DNA of 64,000 bases from Geotalea sp. SG265 (GCF_022808985.1 NZ_JAKZFT010000003.1:248001-312000), one strand, 5' to 3'; shown: positions 8,512 to 16,957, counted from the first letter of the stretch. The notes: generated from the letters alone by a model not told the origin. Numbers and translations: made by a program.

Positions 8512-10116
8512 ATGACCACCAGAAGATTGGCATCTCTGGCTGCGACGGCTGGATTGGCACTGTTGTTGTCTTTTCCGGTTCTTTCCACTGCAGCAAAGGG
8601 TAAACCGAGCGCAAAGGTCAATGGTGACGGCAGGGAAAAATGCTTCGGCTGTCACGAAGAAGTCAAGGCTCTCAAAGAGGGCTCAAAACATGCGAAACTA
8701 GCCTGCAACACCTGCCACGACAAGCTGAAGGAACATTTGAATAACGCTGAGACCAAACCGGTCACCATCATCGATGCAGCCCTTTGCGGCAAATGTCACA
8801 AGGATGAGTATGTCAGTTCCATGCTGGTGGATTATGAAGCCCCTGCCCGCAAGGAAAAAGGGATCCCGGGGGGACGGTCACCGGTGATGGACAAGCTGCT
8901 AGCCCCCTACGGCTTCACCATCGAGCATAATGAGCCGCGCGGCCACGCTTTCATGGTCACCGACCAGTTCGTCGTCGACCGCTTCGCCGGCGGCCGCATC
9001 CAATACAAGCAGCGCTGGGCCGGTGTGGACCAGGTGGGGAAAACCTGGGACATCCTCCAGGACATGGGTCCTGACTTCAAGATGGCCGAAACCGCCAAGG
9101 CGGGTAATCCCACCTGCATCCAGTGCAAAACATCCGATCACATTCTGAAATGGAAGTTCCTGGGCGACAAGGATCCCAGGGCCAAATGGGACCGGACCTC
9201 GGACATCATCGCCGTAGCCAAAGATACCAACAACGTGGTCGGCTGTATCCACTGCCACGACCCCCATGGAACCCAGCCTCGGATCGTGCGGGACGCACTG
9301 ATCAACGAGATCGACAAGGGCGCGACCATGTTCGCCAAAAACGGCGTTACCGATCTCAAGGTGATTTCTTTCCGTGATGGCTTCCGCAAGATCGGTGTCA
9401 TGAAGAAGCCCGACTCGCGCATGATGTGCGCCCAATGCCACGTGGAATACGCCTGCGGCAAGGGTTTCGAGTTCGACAGCGGCAAATCTGTCGGCTACGA
9501 TGATCAGCGGACCAACCATATGCCCCTGAAGCAGGTCAGGGAACTCCTCGACCACTACCGGAAGCTCAATTACTACGACTTCAAACATGCTGTAACCGGC
9601 GCGCGGCTGGTCAAGCTCCAGCACCCTGAAGCCGAAACATACGCCGGCAGCATCCACGAAAAAGCGGGTGTCACCTGCGCCGACTGCCATATGCCGGTCA
9701 TGAAGAACAAGCAGGGCAAGAGCTACAAATCACACATGATGATCCGCCCCCGCAACCATGTGAAGGAATCCTGCCAGGGCTGCCATCCGAAGTGGACCGC
9801 CGAACAGCAGCTCTACCAGATCGACGCCATCGAAAACTACATCAGGGGCAAGATGCGCAAGGCGGAATACTGGCTCGGCCAGCTGATCGACACCTACGCC
9901 GCGGCAAAACGCTTCGGAGTGGATGAAGCGACACTTGCCAAGGCCCGTGAGAAGCATGAAGAGGCCCATGTCCTCTGGGAATGGTGGACAGCAGAGAACA
10001 GCGACGGTTTCCATAATCCCGACCTGGCCAGGGACAGTCTTGCGGCGTCAATCACCGCCTCCAAGGAAGGTGTGGCGCTCCTGAACAAGGCTCTGGACGA
10101 GCGGGGCAAGAAGTAG
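8512..10116 (+). CDS. Octaheme c-type cytochrome nitrite reductase (ONR/TvNiR-like)
   Basis: A 534-aa secreted protein with a cleavable signal peptide (about residues 1-27). It has seven CxxCH motifs (CFGCH, CNTCH, CGKCH, CIHCH, CAQCH, CADCH, CQGCH) and one CxxCK (C202, C205, K206), the fourth in order. A lysine-ligated fourth heme among eight is the signature of the octaheme nitrite reductases, as opposed to the five-heme NrfA. The tyrosine-alanine-cysteine at Y313-C315 matches the Tyr-Cys crosslink position known in the Thioalkalivibrio enzyme. Expected reaction: six-electron reduction of nitrite to ammonium in the periplasm. The ATG at 8512 has a strong AAGGAGGGG site. No NrfH-like partner is adjacent, so the electron donor is not evident. 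Confidence 0.9.
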   Translation: MTTRRLASLAATAGLALLLSFPVLSTAAKGKPSAKVNGDGREKCFGCHEEVKALKEGSKHAKLACNTCHDKLKEHLNNAETKPVTIIDAALCGKCHKDEYVSSMLVDYEAPARKEKGIPGGRSPVMDKLLAPYGFTIEHNEPRGHAFMVTDQFVVDRFAGGRIQYKQRWAGVDQVGKTWDILQDMGPDFKMAETAKAGNPTCIQCKTSDHILKWKFLGDKDPRAKWDRTSDIIAVAKDTNNVVGCIHCHDPHGTQPRIVRDALINEIDKGATMFAKNGVTDLKVISFRDGFRKIGVMKKPDSRMMCAQCHVEYACGKGFEFDSGKSVGYDDQRTNHMPLKQVRELLDHYRKLNYYDFKHAVTGARLVKLQHPEAETYAGSIHEKAGVTCADCHMPVMKNKQGKSYKSHMMIRPRNHVKESCQGCHPKWTAEQQLYQIDAIENYIRGKMRKAEYWLGQLIDTYAAAKRFGVDEATLAKAREKHEEAHVLWEWWTAENSDGFHNPDLARDSLAASITASKEGVALLNKALDERGKK

Positions 10117-10124
10117 CCGAATAA

Positions 10125-10163
10125 GAAACGGGCGGCAGCCGCTTTGGCCGCCGCCCGTTTTTT
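10125..10163 (+). terminator. Rho-independent terminator after the octaheme nitrite reductase
   Basis: The arms AACGGGCGGC and GCCGCCCGTT pair around an 11-base loop and are followed by six T residues, starting about 9 bases past the reductase stop. Confidence 0.85.
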
Positions 10164-10204
10164 CAGGCCGATCAAAATCCCCACCTGCTTCATCAACCTC
10201 CCCA

Positions 10205-10390
10205 TCAGGAGAGGTTATCCTTGTCCCCCGACACATGGGGAAATATCTCGTGATGCACCTCATGATGGCTTTCCAGAATCTTGCCGCAGCTGGCACAAAG
10301 GTATTTTTCTCCCTTGGTCGTATACTCGCTGCGTTCGCAATCTGGACACCAGATCCTTACCTCGCAGGTATTCTGACTCTCTTCAGCCAT
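10205..10390 (-). CDS. Small zinc-ribbon-like protein
   Basis: A 61-aa protein with two CxxC knuckles (CPDC about residue 15, CASC about residue 33) in the pattern of a rubredoxin-like or zinc-ribbon fold, followed by a histidine-rich stretch (SHHEVHHEIFPH). The ATG at 10390 has a strong AAAGGAG site. It overlaps the end of the PAS gene by 8 bp, so the two are probably co-translated. Function is unknown. The extra histidines could bind metal, which is inference. Confidence 0.75.
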   Translation of the reverse strand: MAEESQNTCEVRIWCPDCERSEYTTKGEKYLCASCGKILESHHEVHHEIFPHVSGDKDNLS

Positions 10391-11543
10391 GGTAACTCCT
10401 TTCCGGTCCCCGGTGCATGAATTGGCTAAAAAACCCCTTCGTCCCTCCATGCACGTCGCTGGACCTCAGTTTTACGGCAAGATCGCGGGCTATTGCCGCT
10501 GCGCCGATAATGGTCCCTGCAGTATCGATGATCGGCGATAAGCGCAGTGATACCTGCAGCCGGGATCCGTCCTTTCGTACCCGCTCCGTGTGGAACGGCG
10601 GGACGCGCTCCCCCCTGCTGATCCTTTCCAGGATATGGATTATCTCATCGGTCTTCTCCGGCGGTGCCAGGAGGGTGATGGGCCTGCCGATGATCTCATC
10701 CGGCATGTAGCCATACATGGCCTGGGCGCCATGGTTCCAACTGGTGATGATGCCTTCAAGCGTCTTGCCGATTATGGCATCGTCCGAGGAGTCAACGATT
10801 GCCGCCAGGAAAGCCTGTTCCTGCGCCAACTTTTTCCGTTCCGATATATCCTCGGCAATGGCAACGAAATTGGTGACCAAACCTTCCTGGTCCTTCACCG
10901 GCGACAGGTATACCGATTGCCAATAGGGCTGCCCGTCCCGTTTTGTCGCAGCCAGCTCTCCGTGCCATTCCTGACCGCCGGCTATGGCTTTCCAGACCTG
11001 GCTGTACATGTCGAGCGGCATTTTGTTGGGATCGAGAAAGTCGGGCAGCTTTCCCTCCACCTGGGAATGATCGAACCCGGTCAGTTCCGTAAATTTCGGA
11101 TTGACGAACACGATCTTGCCCGCAGCGTCGGTGATAATGGTCATGACCGGGCTGAAGGTCACTGCCCGATACAGCAACCTGAGCTCCTTCTCTGCAAGCC
11201 GCTGTGCCGTTATGTCATGGAGGGTGATAAGCCAGGCGGGTTTTTCCTCCCAGAGAGTCTGGGAGACGCTCATTTCCACCGTCTGCATCTTTCCGTCGGG
11301 CAGCTTTATGGTCAATTCCTTCGACTCCTCAGGAGAGAGGGGGAAGCGGAACGGCAGACCGATCATCTCATTGGCCCGGCGCCGGAAGATCAGGAGGGCA
11401 GCCTCGTTGACAAAACGGATGATACCCTCCTGGTCGGCGATAACGATCCCCTCCACACACCGGGCGATAATGTGGATAAGCCGGTCCCTGCAATGCTCCA
11501 GCTCTTCAATGCTGGTATGTACCTGCTCCGGCGGTTTCTGCAT
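10383..11543 (-). CDS. PAS-only signalling protein (three PAS domains)
   Basis: About 386 aa holding three PAS domains in a row: about residues 20-120, 128-245 and 255-365. Each has the recognisable PAS pattern (for example IIITDAAGKIVFVNPKF and IIGKTLEGIITSWNHGA), with PAC-like ends at DITAQR and EDISERKK. No histidine kinase, GGDEF, EAL, HTH or methyl-accepting domain follows. I start at the ATG at 11543, which has GAGGGAGACA upstream. It may sense a small molecule or redox state and signal by protein contact. Such output-less PAS proteins occur in Geobacter-like genomes, where many PAS sensors exist. The partner is unknown. Confidence 0.85.
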   Translation of the reverse strand: MQKPPEQVHTSIEELEHCRDRLIHIIARCVEGIVIADQEGIIRFVNEAALLIFRRRANEMIGLPFRFPLSPEESKELTIKLPDGKMQTVEMSVSQTLWEEKPAWLITLHDITAQRLAEKELRLLYRAVTFSPVMTIITDAAGKIVFVNPKFTELTGFDHSQVEGKLPDFLDPNKMPLDMYSQVWKAIAGGQEWHGELAATKRDGQPYWQSVYLSPVKDQEGLVTNFVAIAEDISERKKLAQEQAFLAAIVDSSDDAIIGKTLEGIITSWNHGAQAMYGYMPDEIIGRPITLLAPPEKTDEIIHILERISRGERVPPFHTERVRKDGSRLQVSLRLSPIIDTAGTIIGAAAIARDLAVKLRSSDVHGGTKGFFSQFMHRGPERSYHG

Positions 11544-11588
11544 TGTCTCCCTCAGACGGAATCCTCGCCATGGCTTTTCCAATCCCTG

Positions 11589-12035
11589 TTACAGGGGATG
11601 ACGGGTATTGATAAGGATATCCTGGATATAATCCAAATGTCGCTCCTCCTGGGCCAGGTTGCTTTTGACCACCTTCAGCACATGGGAGGGGAAAGGCTGG
11701 TCGGCCGCCTCCTGGTACTTCTTGTTGGTCAGTTTCTCATTGGTCTCCATGGCCTCTAAAGCCCCTTTGGTACTGGTGATGCTTCTCAAAGCGGTGAACC
11801 CTTCGATCAGGTAGCCTTTGAAGTCCGGGGAGGGTTTTGCCGGCTCTCCGCCAAACTCCCTGACCAAGGCCGACAGGTTCCCCACGTGGCTCTTGTGATC
11901 GTCCTGGAAATCCAGCAGTTTCTGCTTGATGTCATCATATTTGATATGTTTTACAGCCTGCCCGTATGCCTCAATGGCATCCACATCCAGCTTGATCAGA
12001 TCGTTCAACCGTTCTATGAGCTCCGCCCTTTCCAT
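11589..12035 (-). CDS. Ferritin-like domain protein (DUF2383-type)
   Basis: A 148-aa, all-helical protein with glutamates and histidines spaced as in a four-helix ferritin-like bundle (DAIEAYGQAVKHI, then DDHKSHV in the second helix, and QEERHLDYIQ in the last). The family is often annotated as DUF2383/PA2169-like. It may bind a di-iron centre, but oxidase activity is not shown for the family. The ATG at 12035 has a GGGGGAT ribosome site. It is divergent from the amidohydrolase gene, and an inverted repeat lies between the two. Confidence 0.8.
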   Translation of the reverse strand: MERAELIERLNDLIKLDVDAIEAYGQAVKHIKYDDIKQKLLDFQDDHKSHVGNLSALVREFGGEPAKPSPDFKGYLIEGFTALRSITSTKGALEAMETNEKLTNKKYQEAADQPFPSHVLKVVKSNLAQEERHLDYIQDILINTRHPL

Positions 12036-12062
12036 AGATCCCCCTTTTTGCGCCAATAGTTG

Positions 12063-12155
12063 GAATACATTAATTTTAACCCCTATCCCCGCTAAGGCAA
12101 TATGTGCCGGACAGCCACCCCTTCCCTTACAAGGAATTTACGTTAAAATGTATTC
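12063..12155. promoter_or_regulatory. Inverted repeat in a divergent promoter region
   Basis: GAATACATTAATTTTAAC at 12063-12080 faces GTTAAAATGTATTC at 12142-12155. The arms match except for a four-base insertion in the left one. They lie in the only AT-rich part of the 141-bp space between the ferritin-like gene (minus) and the amidohydrolase gene (plus). Each arm holds a TAAAAT-like -10 candidate for its own gene. A shared operator is possible; the function is inferred. Confidence 0.4.
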
Positions 12156-12176
12156 ATTACATCGATGGAGGTCACC

Positions 12177-13562
12177 ATGGCCGGCATGGATGGGAAAGGA
12201 GCATTTACCGGTGCATCGGGCACAGGCTCGGGTGCCGATGACTGTCTCAAAGTGGAGGCAGTCCTTTCGCAGTACGCGGAGCGCATGTCCAGGAAAACCG
12301 GCATTAGCCGTCGTGCTTTTCTATCGACAGCATCGGGGATGGCGGCATTTTTCCTTGCCGCCAATGCCGTGCACGGTCACCTCTTCATGGTAGAGCCGGC
12401 GGAGGCATCGGACCGGAGCGCAGCAGCCGAAGCCGCCAGGCGACTGAAGAATCAGTTCGTTTTCGATATGCAGACCCATTTCGTCAACGGTGCCTACAGC
12501 GAAAAAAGGATTCTATCCCTGCGGGATGAAGCGAAAAAATGGAACCGGCAGCTTTTGGGGGAACATTCGACCCTGGATTGCATGCGCTTTGGGCCCTTCG
12601 TTAAAGAGATATTCATGGAGAGCGATACCACCATGGCTCTTCTCTCCAGCGCACCGGCAGACGATCCCGGCAGATGGTTCCTTCACAATAGGGAGGTCGT
12701 CGATGCACGGGCAAAGATCAACTCCTTCGCCGGTTCCCGCCGGATGTTCGCCAACGCCGTCTTCACCCCCGGCCGAAGCGGCTGGCTCGACGGAATCCGC
12801 ATTGCTGCAGAGCGAAAGCCGGACTCCTGGAAAGGCTACCCGGTGGGGACCCCCTTCGGCCTCTCCAAGTGGCCTTGGCGCATGGATGACGAAAAGAAAG
12901 TTTACCCCGGCTACCAGCGCATCGCCGAATCTGGAATCACCACCATTTGCATCCACAAGGGATTGCTTCCCGCCGGGCATCAGACCCTCATGCGCCCCAA
13001 CTGGCGCTACGCCGCACCCGACGATATCCCCAAAGCAGCTCAGGACTGGCCCCAGCTCAATTTCGTCATTTTCCATGCCGCCTATCGCTCGGCAACGCCC
13101 CCCAGCAGCAAGGACGTGGATGCGTTCGAGCGCAGCGGCCATATTCCGTGGGTCAGCGAGCTGGCTGAAATGCCGAAGAAATACGGCATTTCAAACCTCT
13201 ATGCGGAATTGGGCTCCGTTTTCGCCCTGACGGCGGTCTCAAATCCACGATACTGCGCCGGCATCCTTGGCACGCTCATCAAGGGATTCGGCCATGAGCG
13301 TGTCCTCTGGGGAACCGATTCCACCTGGTATGGCTCCCCCCAGTGGCAGATCGAGGCCTTCCGTCGCATGGAAATACCCGAGGACCTGCAGCGAAAGTTC
13401 GCGTTTGCGCCCCTGGGGCCGGCGGACGGGGTGGTCAAACGGGCGATACTTGGAGGTAACGCCGCCCGTCTCTATGGCATAAAGCCACCAGTGGCCGGCG
13501 TCGCCAAGGATGTCATCGGCGAAATGAAGTCGGGTCAACGAGCGCTTCACGCCCATGCCTGA
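12177..13562 (+). CDS. Tat-exported amidohydrolase-2 family protein
   Basis: About 461 aa. A twin-arginine motif (SRRAFL, about residue 45) precedes a hydrophobic segment, so export by Tat in folded, metal-loaded form is likely, although the motif sits unusually far from the N-terminus. The rest resembles amidohydrolase-2/ACMSD-like TIM barrels: DMQTHF near the barrel start, an internal IFHAAYR histidine and LWGTDSTWYG near the end, where the metal-binding aspartate is expected. The ATG at 12177 has GGAGGTCACC upstream. Substrate is unknown. Family members decarboxylate or hydrolyse small carboxylic acids. Confidence 0.8.
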   Translation: MAGMDGKGAFTGASGTGSGADDCLKVEAVLSQYAERMSRKTGISRRAFLSTASGMAAFFLAANAVHGHLFMVEPAEASDRSAAAEAARRLKNQFVFDMQTHFVNGAYSEKRILSLRDEAKKWNRQLLGEHSTLDCMRFGPFVKEIFMESDTTMALLSSAPADDPGRWFLHNREVVDARAKINSFAGSRRMFANAVFTPGRSGWLDGIRIAAERKPDSWKGYPVGTPFGLSKWPWRMDDEKKVYPGYQRIAESGITTICIHKGLLPAGHQTLMRPNWRYAAPDDIPKAAQDWPQLNFVIFHAAYRSATPPSSKDVDAFERSGHIPWVSELAEMPKKYGISNLYAELGSVFALTAVSNPRYCAGILGTLIKGFGHERVLWGTDSTWYGSPQWQIEAFRRMEIPEDLQRKFAFAPLGPADGVVKRAILGGNAARLYGIKPPVAGVAKDVIGEMKSGQRALHAHA

Positions 13563-13874
13563 AAAAATGGGTTCTTCCGAAAACATGGGAGGAAAGGCAG
13601 GCAGTCGCGACGTCGTCCGTTCGCTCTGTCGCCACAGCTGCGGACCTTGCGGTGCCGCCCGTGTAATGCCACATTGAGAGTAAACTCACGGATTCTCTCC
13701 GTTCCACATGCGGCGGGTGTCCGCTCGCCGCTGTAGCTCGTCGCTCACTCCCAACGCCACGACTGCCTTCCCCAGAAATGTCTGGTGATCCAAAAAAAAG
13801 ACCCCGGCGAACCTTTGGTCGTCGGGGTCTGGTGTAGCTATGGGTGGTGTTCGTAATTTATCTCGGCTGCATCT
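13563..13874. other. Intergenic region with a dispersed repeat and a terminator
   Basis: No supported gene. The part at 13711-13770 is similar to sequences at 36021-36077 and, on the other strand, about 30165-30206, so it is one copy of a short dispersed repeat. The right end holds the terminator of the Hsp20 genes. Confidence 0.5.
13792..13830 (-). terminator. Rho-independent terminator of the Hsp20 gene pair
   Basis: On the minus strand AGACCCC and GGGGTCT pair around an inner partial stem and are followed by a run of eight T residues, about 45 bases past the stop of the second Hsp20 gene. Confidence 0.85.
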
Positions 13875-14270
13875 CTAGCCGCCGGTAACCTGAATCTTCC
13901 GTGGCTTTGCCGCCTCGGGTTTTGCCAGGCGCAGCGTAAGAACGCCATCGGCATATTCCGCCCTCGCCTTTTCATTATTCAGGCTCTCAGGTACCTGGAA
14001 CTGGCGGTAGTAGGGCGCCAGTTCGAACTCGGTGTATACCGGCCGCCCTGGAGCCTCCGTCGAAACTCCCGCGTTTATGGTCAATATCCCCTTCTCCACA
14101 TTGATGTCCAGAGTCTCCTTCCCGGCGCCGGGCAGATCAGCGGTCAGGACAAGACTGTCCTCCACCTCGATTATATTCACCGCCGGCTTAAGGTATTTTT
14201 CAAAGGCCCGGGTCTCCTCCCGGGGCCGCACGTTCCGCTCAACATTCGGTGCCACTTCGTTCGCTGCCAT
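13875..14270 (-). CDS. Hsp20/alpha-crystallin small heat-shock protein
   Basis: About 131 aa with an alpha-crystallin domain (about residues 35-125): NIIEVEDSLVLTADLPG at the start and the ADGVLTLRLAKPE ending, which is the conserved xGVLTLxL motif, then a basic C-terminal extension with an IQV tail anchor. ATP-independent holdase for unfolding proteins. The ATG at 14270 has GGGGGAA upstream. It lies 29 bp after another Hsp20 gene, forming a two-gene operon. Confidence 0.92.
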   Translation of the reverse strand: MAANEVAPNVERNVRPREETRAFEKYLKPAVNIIEVEDSLVLTADLPGAGKETLDINVEKGILTINAGVSTEAPGRPVYTEFELAPYYRQFQVPESLNNEKARAEYADGVLTLRLAKPEAAKPRKIQVTGG

Positions 14271-14299
14271 ATGATTTTCCCCCTTTCGCGGCATTTTGG

Positions 14300-14746
14300 T
14301 CAGGAAAGCTTCACTTCGATCTTCTTGGGCTTGGCGTGCTCCGCCTTTGCCAGCGTCACCCGCAAGAGGCCGTTGATTGACTGGGCCGTGATCTTCTCCG
14401 TATCTATCTCGCCGGGGAGCTCGATGGTACGGGAAAACTTGCCGAATCCCAATTCGCTGCGATGGACTACCTGTCCCTTTTCGTCCAGGGGAGATTTCCG
14501 CTCCCCGGAAATGGTGACGGCATTGCGCAAGACGGAAACGTCGATCCCATTCGGGTCGACTCCTGGGACGAGGGCATCCACGTAGATATTGCTGCTGTCT
14601 TCACGCACATTCATAAGCGGAAAACGATTACGCGCCGGTGACAGGAAGCCGGCCGCCATGGACCGCCCCAATCCGTAGTTGCGGAAGGTCTCGTCGATCT
14701 CCCGTCTCATGTTGTCCAACTCTCTGAAAAGATCCCAGTTAGCCAT
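14300..14746 (-). CDS. Hsp20/alpha-crystallin small heat-shock protein
   Basis: A 148-aa Hsp20. The N-terminal arm begins MANWDLFRELDNMRREID, the crystallin domain spans about residues 45-140 with ALVPGVDPNGIDVSV and the INGLLRVTLAKAE motif, and the tail ends KKIEVKLS with an IEV anchor. First gene of the Hsp20 pair, with a strong AAAGGAGG site before the ATG at 14746. Its crystallin domain is clearly different from that of its neighbour, so the pair is not a recent duplication. The two may form mixed oligomers, which is inference. Confidence 0.93.
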   Translation of the reverse strand: MANWDLFRELDNMRREIDETFRNYGLGRSMAAGFLSPARNRFPLMNVREDSSNIYVDALVPGVDPNGIDVSVLRNAVTISGERKSPLDEKGQVVHRSELGFGKFSRTIELPGEIDTEKITAQSINGLLRVTLAKAEHAKPKKIEVKLS

Positions 14747-14779
14747 ATGGATTACCTCCTTTCATTGTTCTACACAGAA

Positions 14780-14807
14780 AAGATAATCACGGCAGAGGGA
14801 AAATCAA
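14780..14807 (-). promoter_or_regulatory. Candidate promoter of the Hsp20 pair
   Basis: On the minus strand TTGATT and TATCTT are separated by 16 bases and end about 34 bases before the first Hsp20 start. The fit to sigma-70 is partial. A heat-shock sigma factor signature (CTTGAAA with CCCCAT) is not clear. Confidence 0.3.
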
Positions 14808-14821
14808 GGGGGATGACTGCA

Positions 14822-15421
14822 TCAGGCGGGTCGGATCTGGTTGATAAAAGCCATAATGCCATTGAGGGTCATTTCCACGGCAATGGTGGTGAGGATCATG
14901 CCCATGAGACGCTCCAGGGCAATGACACCCCGCTCGCCGAGCACCCGTTCCAGTTCGGTGCACATGATGAGGATTGCGCCGGTGACGACCCAGGCAAAAA
15001 CCAGGGCAAGGAGCCACTCCTTCCAGCGGTGTGGCTCCCGGCTCATGACCAGGGTTACGGTGATGAGCGCAGAGGGACCGGAAACGTAAGGAATTGCCAG
15101 AGGCACGATCAGCGGCTCTTCGGCAACAATGTTTTCCATGAACTCGCCCTTGGCGGGGAAGATCATCTTGATGGCGATGAGGAGCAGGATGATGCCTCCT
15201 GCTATGGTCAGGGAAGGGCCGGAAATGGAGAGCATCTTCAGAATCTTGGCCCCCTGGAACATGAACAGCACCAACAGTGCCAGGGCGATCAGCAACTCCC
15301 TCAGGATGACCTTCTTCTTGCGGTATTCGGGAACGTTTTTCAGCGCGGAGATGAAAAAGGGAATGTCCCCCAGCGGATCCATTACCAGTAGAAAAAGAAT
15401 GACGGCGGCATAAAATGACAT
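14822..15421 (-). CDS. MarC family integral membrane protein
   Basis: A 199-aa protein with six predicted transmembrane helices and the MarC/UPF0056 signatures: MDPLGDIPFF near the N-terminus and PLAIPYVSGPSALITV in the middle. E. coli MarC was once linked to multiple antibiotic resistance, but that role was withdrawn, so the function is unknown. The ATG at 15421 has GAGGTATGC upstream. It reads toward the Hsp20 genes but has its own start region. Confidence 0.9.
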   Translation of the reverse strand: MSFYAAVILFLLVMDPLGDIPFFISALKNVPEYRKKKVILRELLIALALLVLFMFQGAKILKMLSISGPSLTIAGGIILLLIAIKMIFPAKGEFMENIVAEEPLIVPLAIPYVSGPSALITVTLVMSREPHRWKEWLLALVFAWVVTGAILIMCTELERVLGERGVIALERLMGMILTTIAVEMTLNGIMAFINQIRPA

Positions 15422-15843
15422 GCATACCTCGAAGAGTGCGGCACAGGATCTCCCCGCATCAGCTCAAGATCCGGCTCCATGCCTGAAGTTATTTAACAAC
15501 ATGATGCCCGATTGTCAATCCATGGCCAGGCCATGGGAATGTGCCTGCAGCGGGATGGAAAAAATTCATTCTCCTGGAGAATTTTTTCCCGACTGGGATA
15601 TAATTGTTAACGACAATTAATTTTTGGCCCAAAAGCTGAACGTTTCCTATCTATGCCCCGTGAGAAAGCGTTTTTGGCCACATAACGGATGCGGCCGCAT
15701 CTCTTCTGCAGCAGCGTTTCCTGTTGCATCACAACCAATGCATAGCCATAACTCGTAGGAAGTGCTCCGTTGTACGTACCTGAACGGTTGCCGGTCTCCC
15801 ATTGTCTTCGGAATCGGCAGCAATACCATCAAAGGAGGTAGCC
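15422..15843. promoter_or_regulatory. Long intergenic region with palindromes upstream of the OmpA-like gene
   Basis: No supported gene in 422 bp. At 15557-15590 a hairpin pairs GGAAAAAATTC with GAATTTTTTCC (three-base bulge, CTCC/GGAG inner stem). At 15601-15619 TAATTGT and ACAATTA form a perfect 7-5-7 palindrome of the type bound by dimeric regulators. A 12-base palindrome ATGCGGCCGCAT lies near 15688. Both nearby genes read away from it, so it likely holds divergent promoters. Confidence 0.4.
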
Positions 15844-16893
15844 ATGCGTTTCATCAGGACCGGAAGTATGCTGTTAGTCGCTCTGATGGTTTCCGGGTGT
15901 GTTTCCATGTCCAAGTACAATGAGAAGGTCCAGGAGGTGGCAATGCTCAGGGGAGATGTGACATCCCTTGAGGAAAACCTGGCGAAATCGGAGGCGGCTG
16001 GCAAGGCTCTGCAGGCGGAACTGCAGAAGAGCAGAGAGAATCTGGCAAAGCTGGAGCAGGAGCATGAGAATCTGAAGGCGGAATATGTCGCCATGACGGC
16101 GGAAAGGGAAAATGCCAATGCAGCCATGGGCGACAAGAGGCAGGCCTTTTCCAGTGACATGGAGGCGCTCACCGCTCGGCTGAATGAATCGGAGACGCGG
16201 GTCAAGGAGCTCACCGCATTGCTCACGGCGCAGGAACAAACGGCCCAAAAAGTCCCTGAGCTCCAGGCTGCCGTGGCGGACAGGGAAGAGCGGATAAAAA
16301 CCCTGAACGCGACTCTCCGCTCCTTGAAGGTCAATCTCGTGCAGATCAGAAGCGATGTGATCCAGCTGGCAAAGAAGCGAAGCGGCAGCGAGGAAAAGGA
16401 AAATGCCTATGCCGATTTCCGCAGAAATTTCGGCGACCAGATCAACAAAGGTGAGATTCTCGTCACGGAATATCCAGACAAGATGATCGTCACCCTGCCG
16501 GAACAGGTGCTGTTTCGCTCGGGAAGCGCAACCATCAACAGAAGCGGCAGAAAAGCATTGGAGCGGGTGGCGGGAATTCTGAAAAAGGTGCGGAACAACC
16601 GCATCCGCATTGAGGGGCACACGGACAGCACTCCCATCAGAGCGAGAGGCAAATATGCCAGCAACTGGGATTTATCGGCAGCCAGAGCTGCCAGCGTCGT
16701 CAGATACCTGCAAAGAAAAGGCGCCATAAACCCGGAGCTTCTGACCCTGGCGGGCTACGGACCCTATGCCCCGGCGGCGGCCAACAACACCAGCAAGGGA
16801 AGAAGCCTCAACCGCCGCATAGAAATCGCCCTCATCCCAATGGATACGACACTTACCGCCGAAGCAACAAGGGAGAAGCTGGCCCTGAGGTGA
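15844..16893 (+). CDS. OmpA-family peptidoglycan-associated lipoprotein with coiled coil
   Basis: About 349 aa. A lipoprotein signal ends in the lipobox MVSGC (Cys near residue 20). A long coiled coil follows (about residues 30-190, rich in E, K, A and L). The C-terminal OmpA/MotB-like domain (about residues 220-335) contains RIEGHTDSTPI, NWDLSAARAASVV and RSLNRRIEI, which bind meso-diaminopimelate in peptidoglycan. Probably an outer-membrane lipoprotein bridging to the wall. The ATG at 15844 has a strong AAAGGAGG site. A terminator follows, so it is monocistronic. Confidence 0.9.
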   Translation: MRFIRTGSMLLVALMVSGCVSMSKYNEKVQEVAMLRGDVTSLEENLAKSEAAGKALQAELQKSRENLAKLEQEHENLKAEYVAMTAERENANAAMGDKRQAFSSDMEALTARLNESETRVKELTALLTAQEQTAQKVPELQAAVADREERIKTLNATLRSLKVNLVQIRSDVIQLAKKRSGSEEKENAYADFRRNFGDQINKGEILVTEYPDKMIVTLPEQVLFRSGSATINRSGRKALERVAGILKKVRNNRIRIEGHTDSTPIRARGKYASNWDLSAARAASVVRYLQRKGAINPELLTLAGYGPYAPAAANNTSKGRSLNRRIEIALIPMDTTLTAEATREKLALR

Positions 16894-16913
16894 TAGCGGT
16901 CCCACCGGACAAC

Positions 16914-16950
16914 GAAAAAGGGCTGCATCCAACGATGCAGCCCCTTTTGT
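16914..16950. terminator. Rho-independent terminator between convergent genes
   Basis: AAAAGGGCTGCATC pairs with GATGCAGCCCCTTTT around a CAAC loop. It is flanked by A on the left and T on the right, so it serves both the OmpA-like gene and the convergent Lys/Thr-rich peptide gene. Confidence 0.88.
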
Positions 16951-16957
16951 TTGCCTC

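Noticed and set aside
8512-10116. Call as pentaheme NrfA
   Set aside because: Eight heme motifs are present and the lysine-ligated heme is the fourth, which is the octaheme type.
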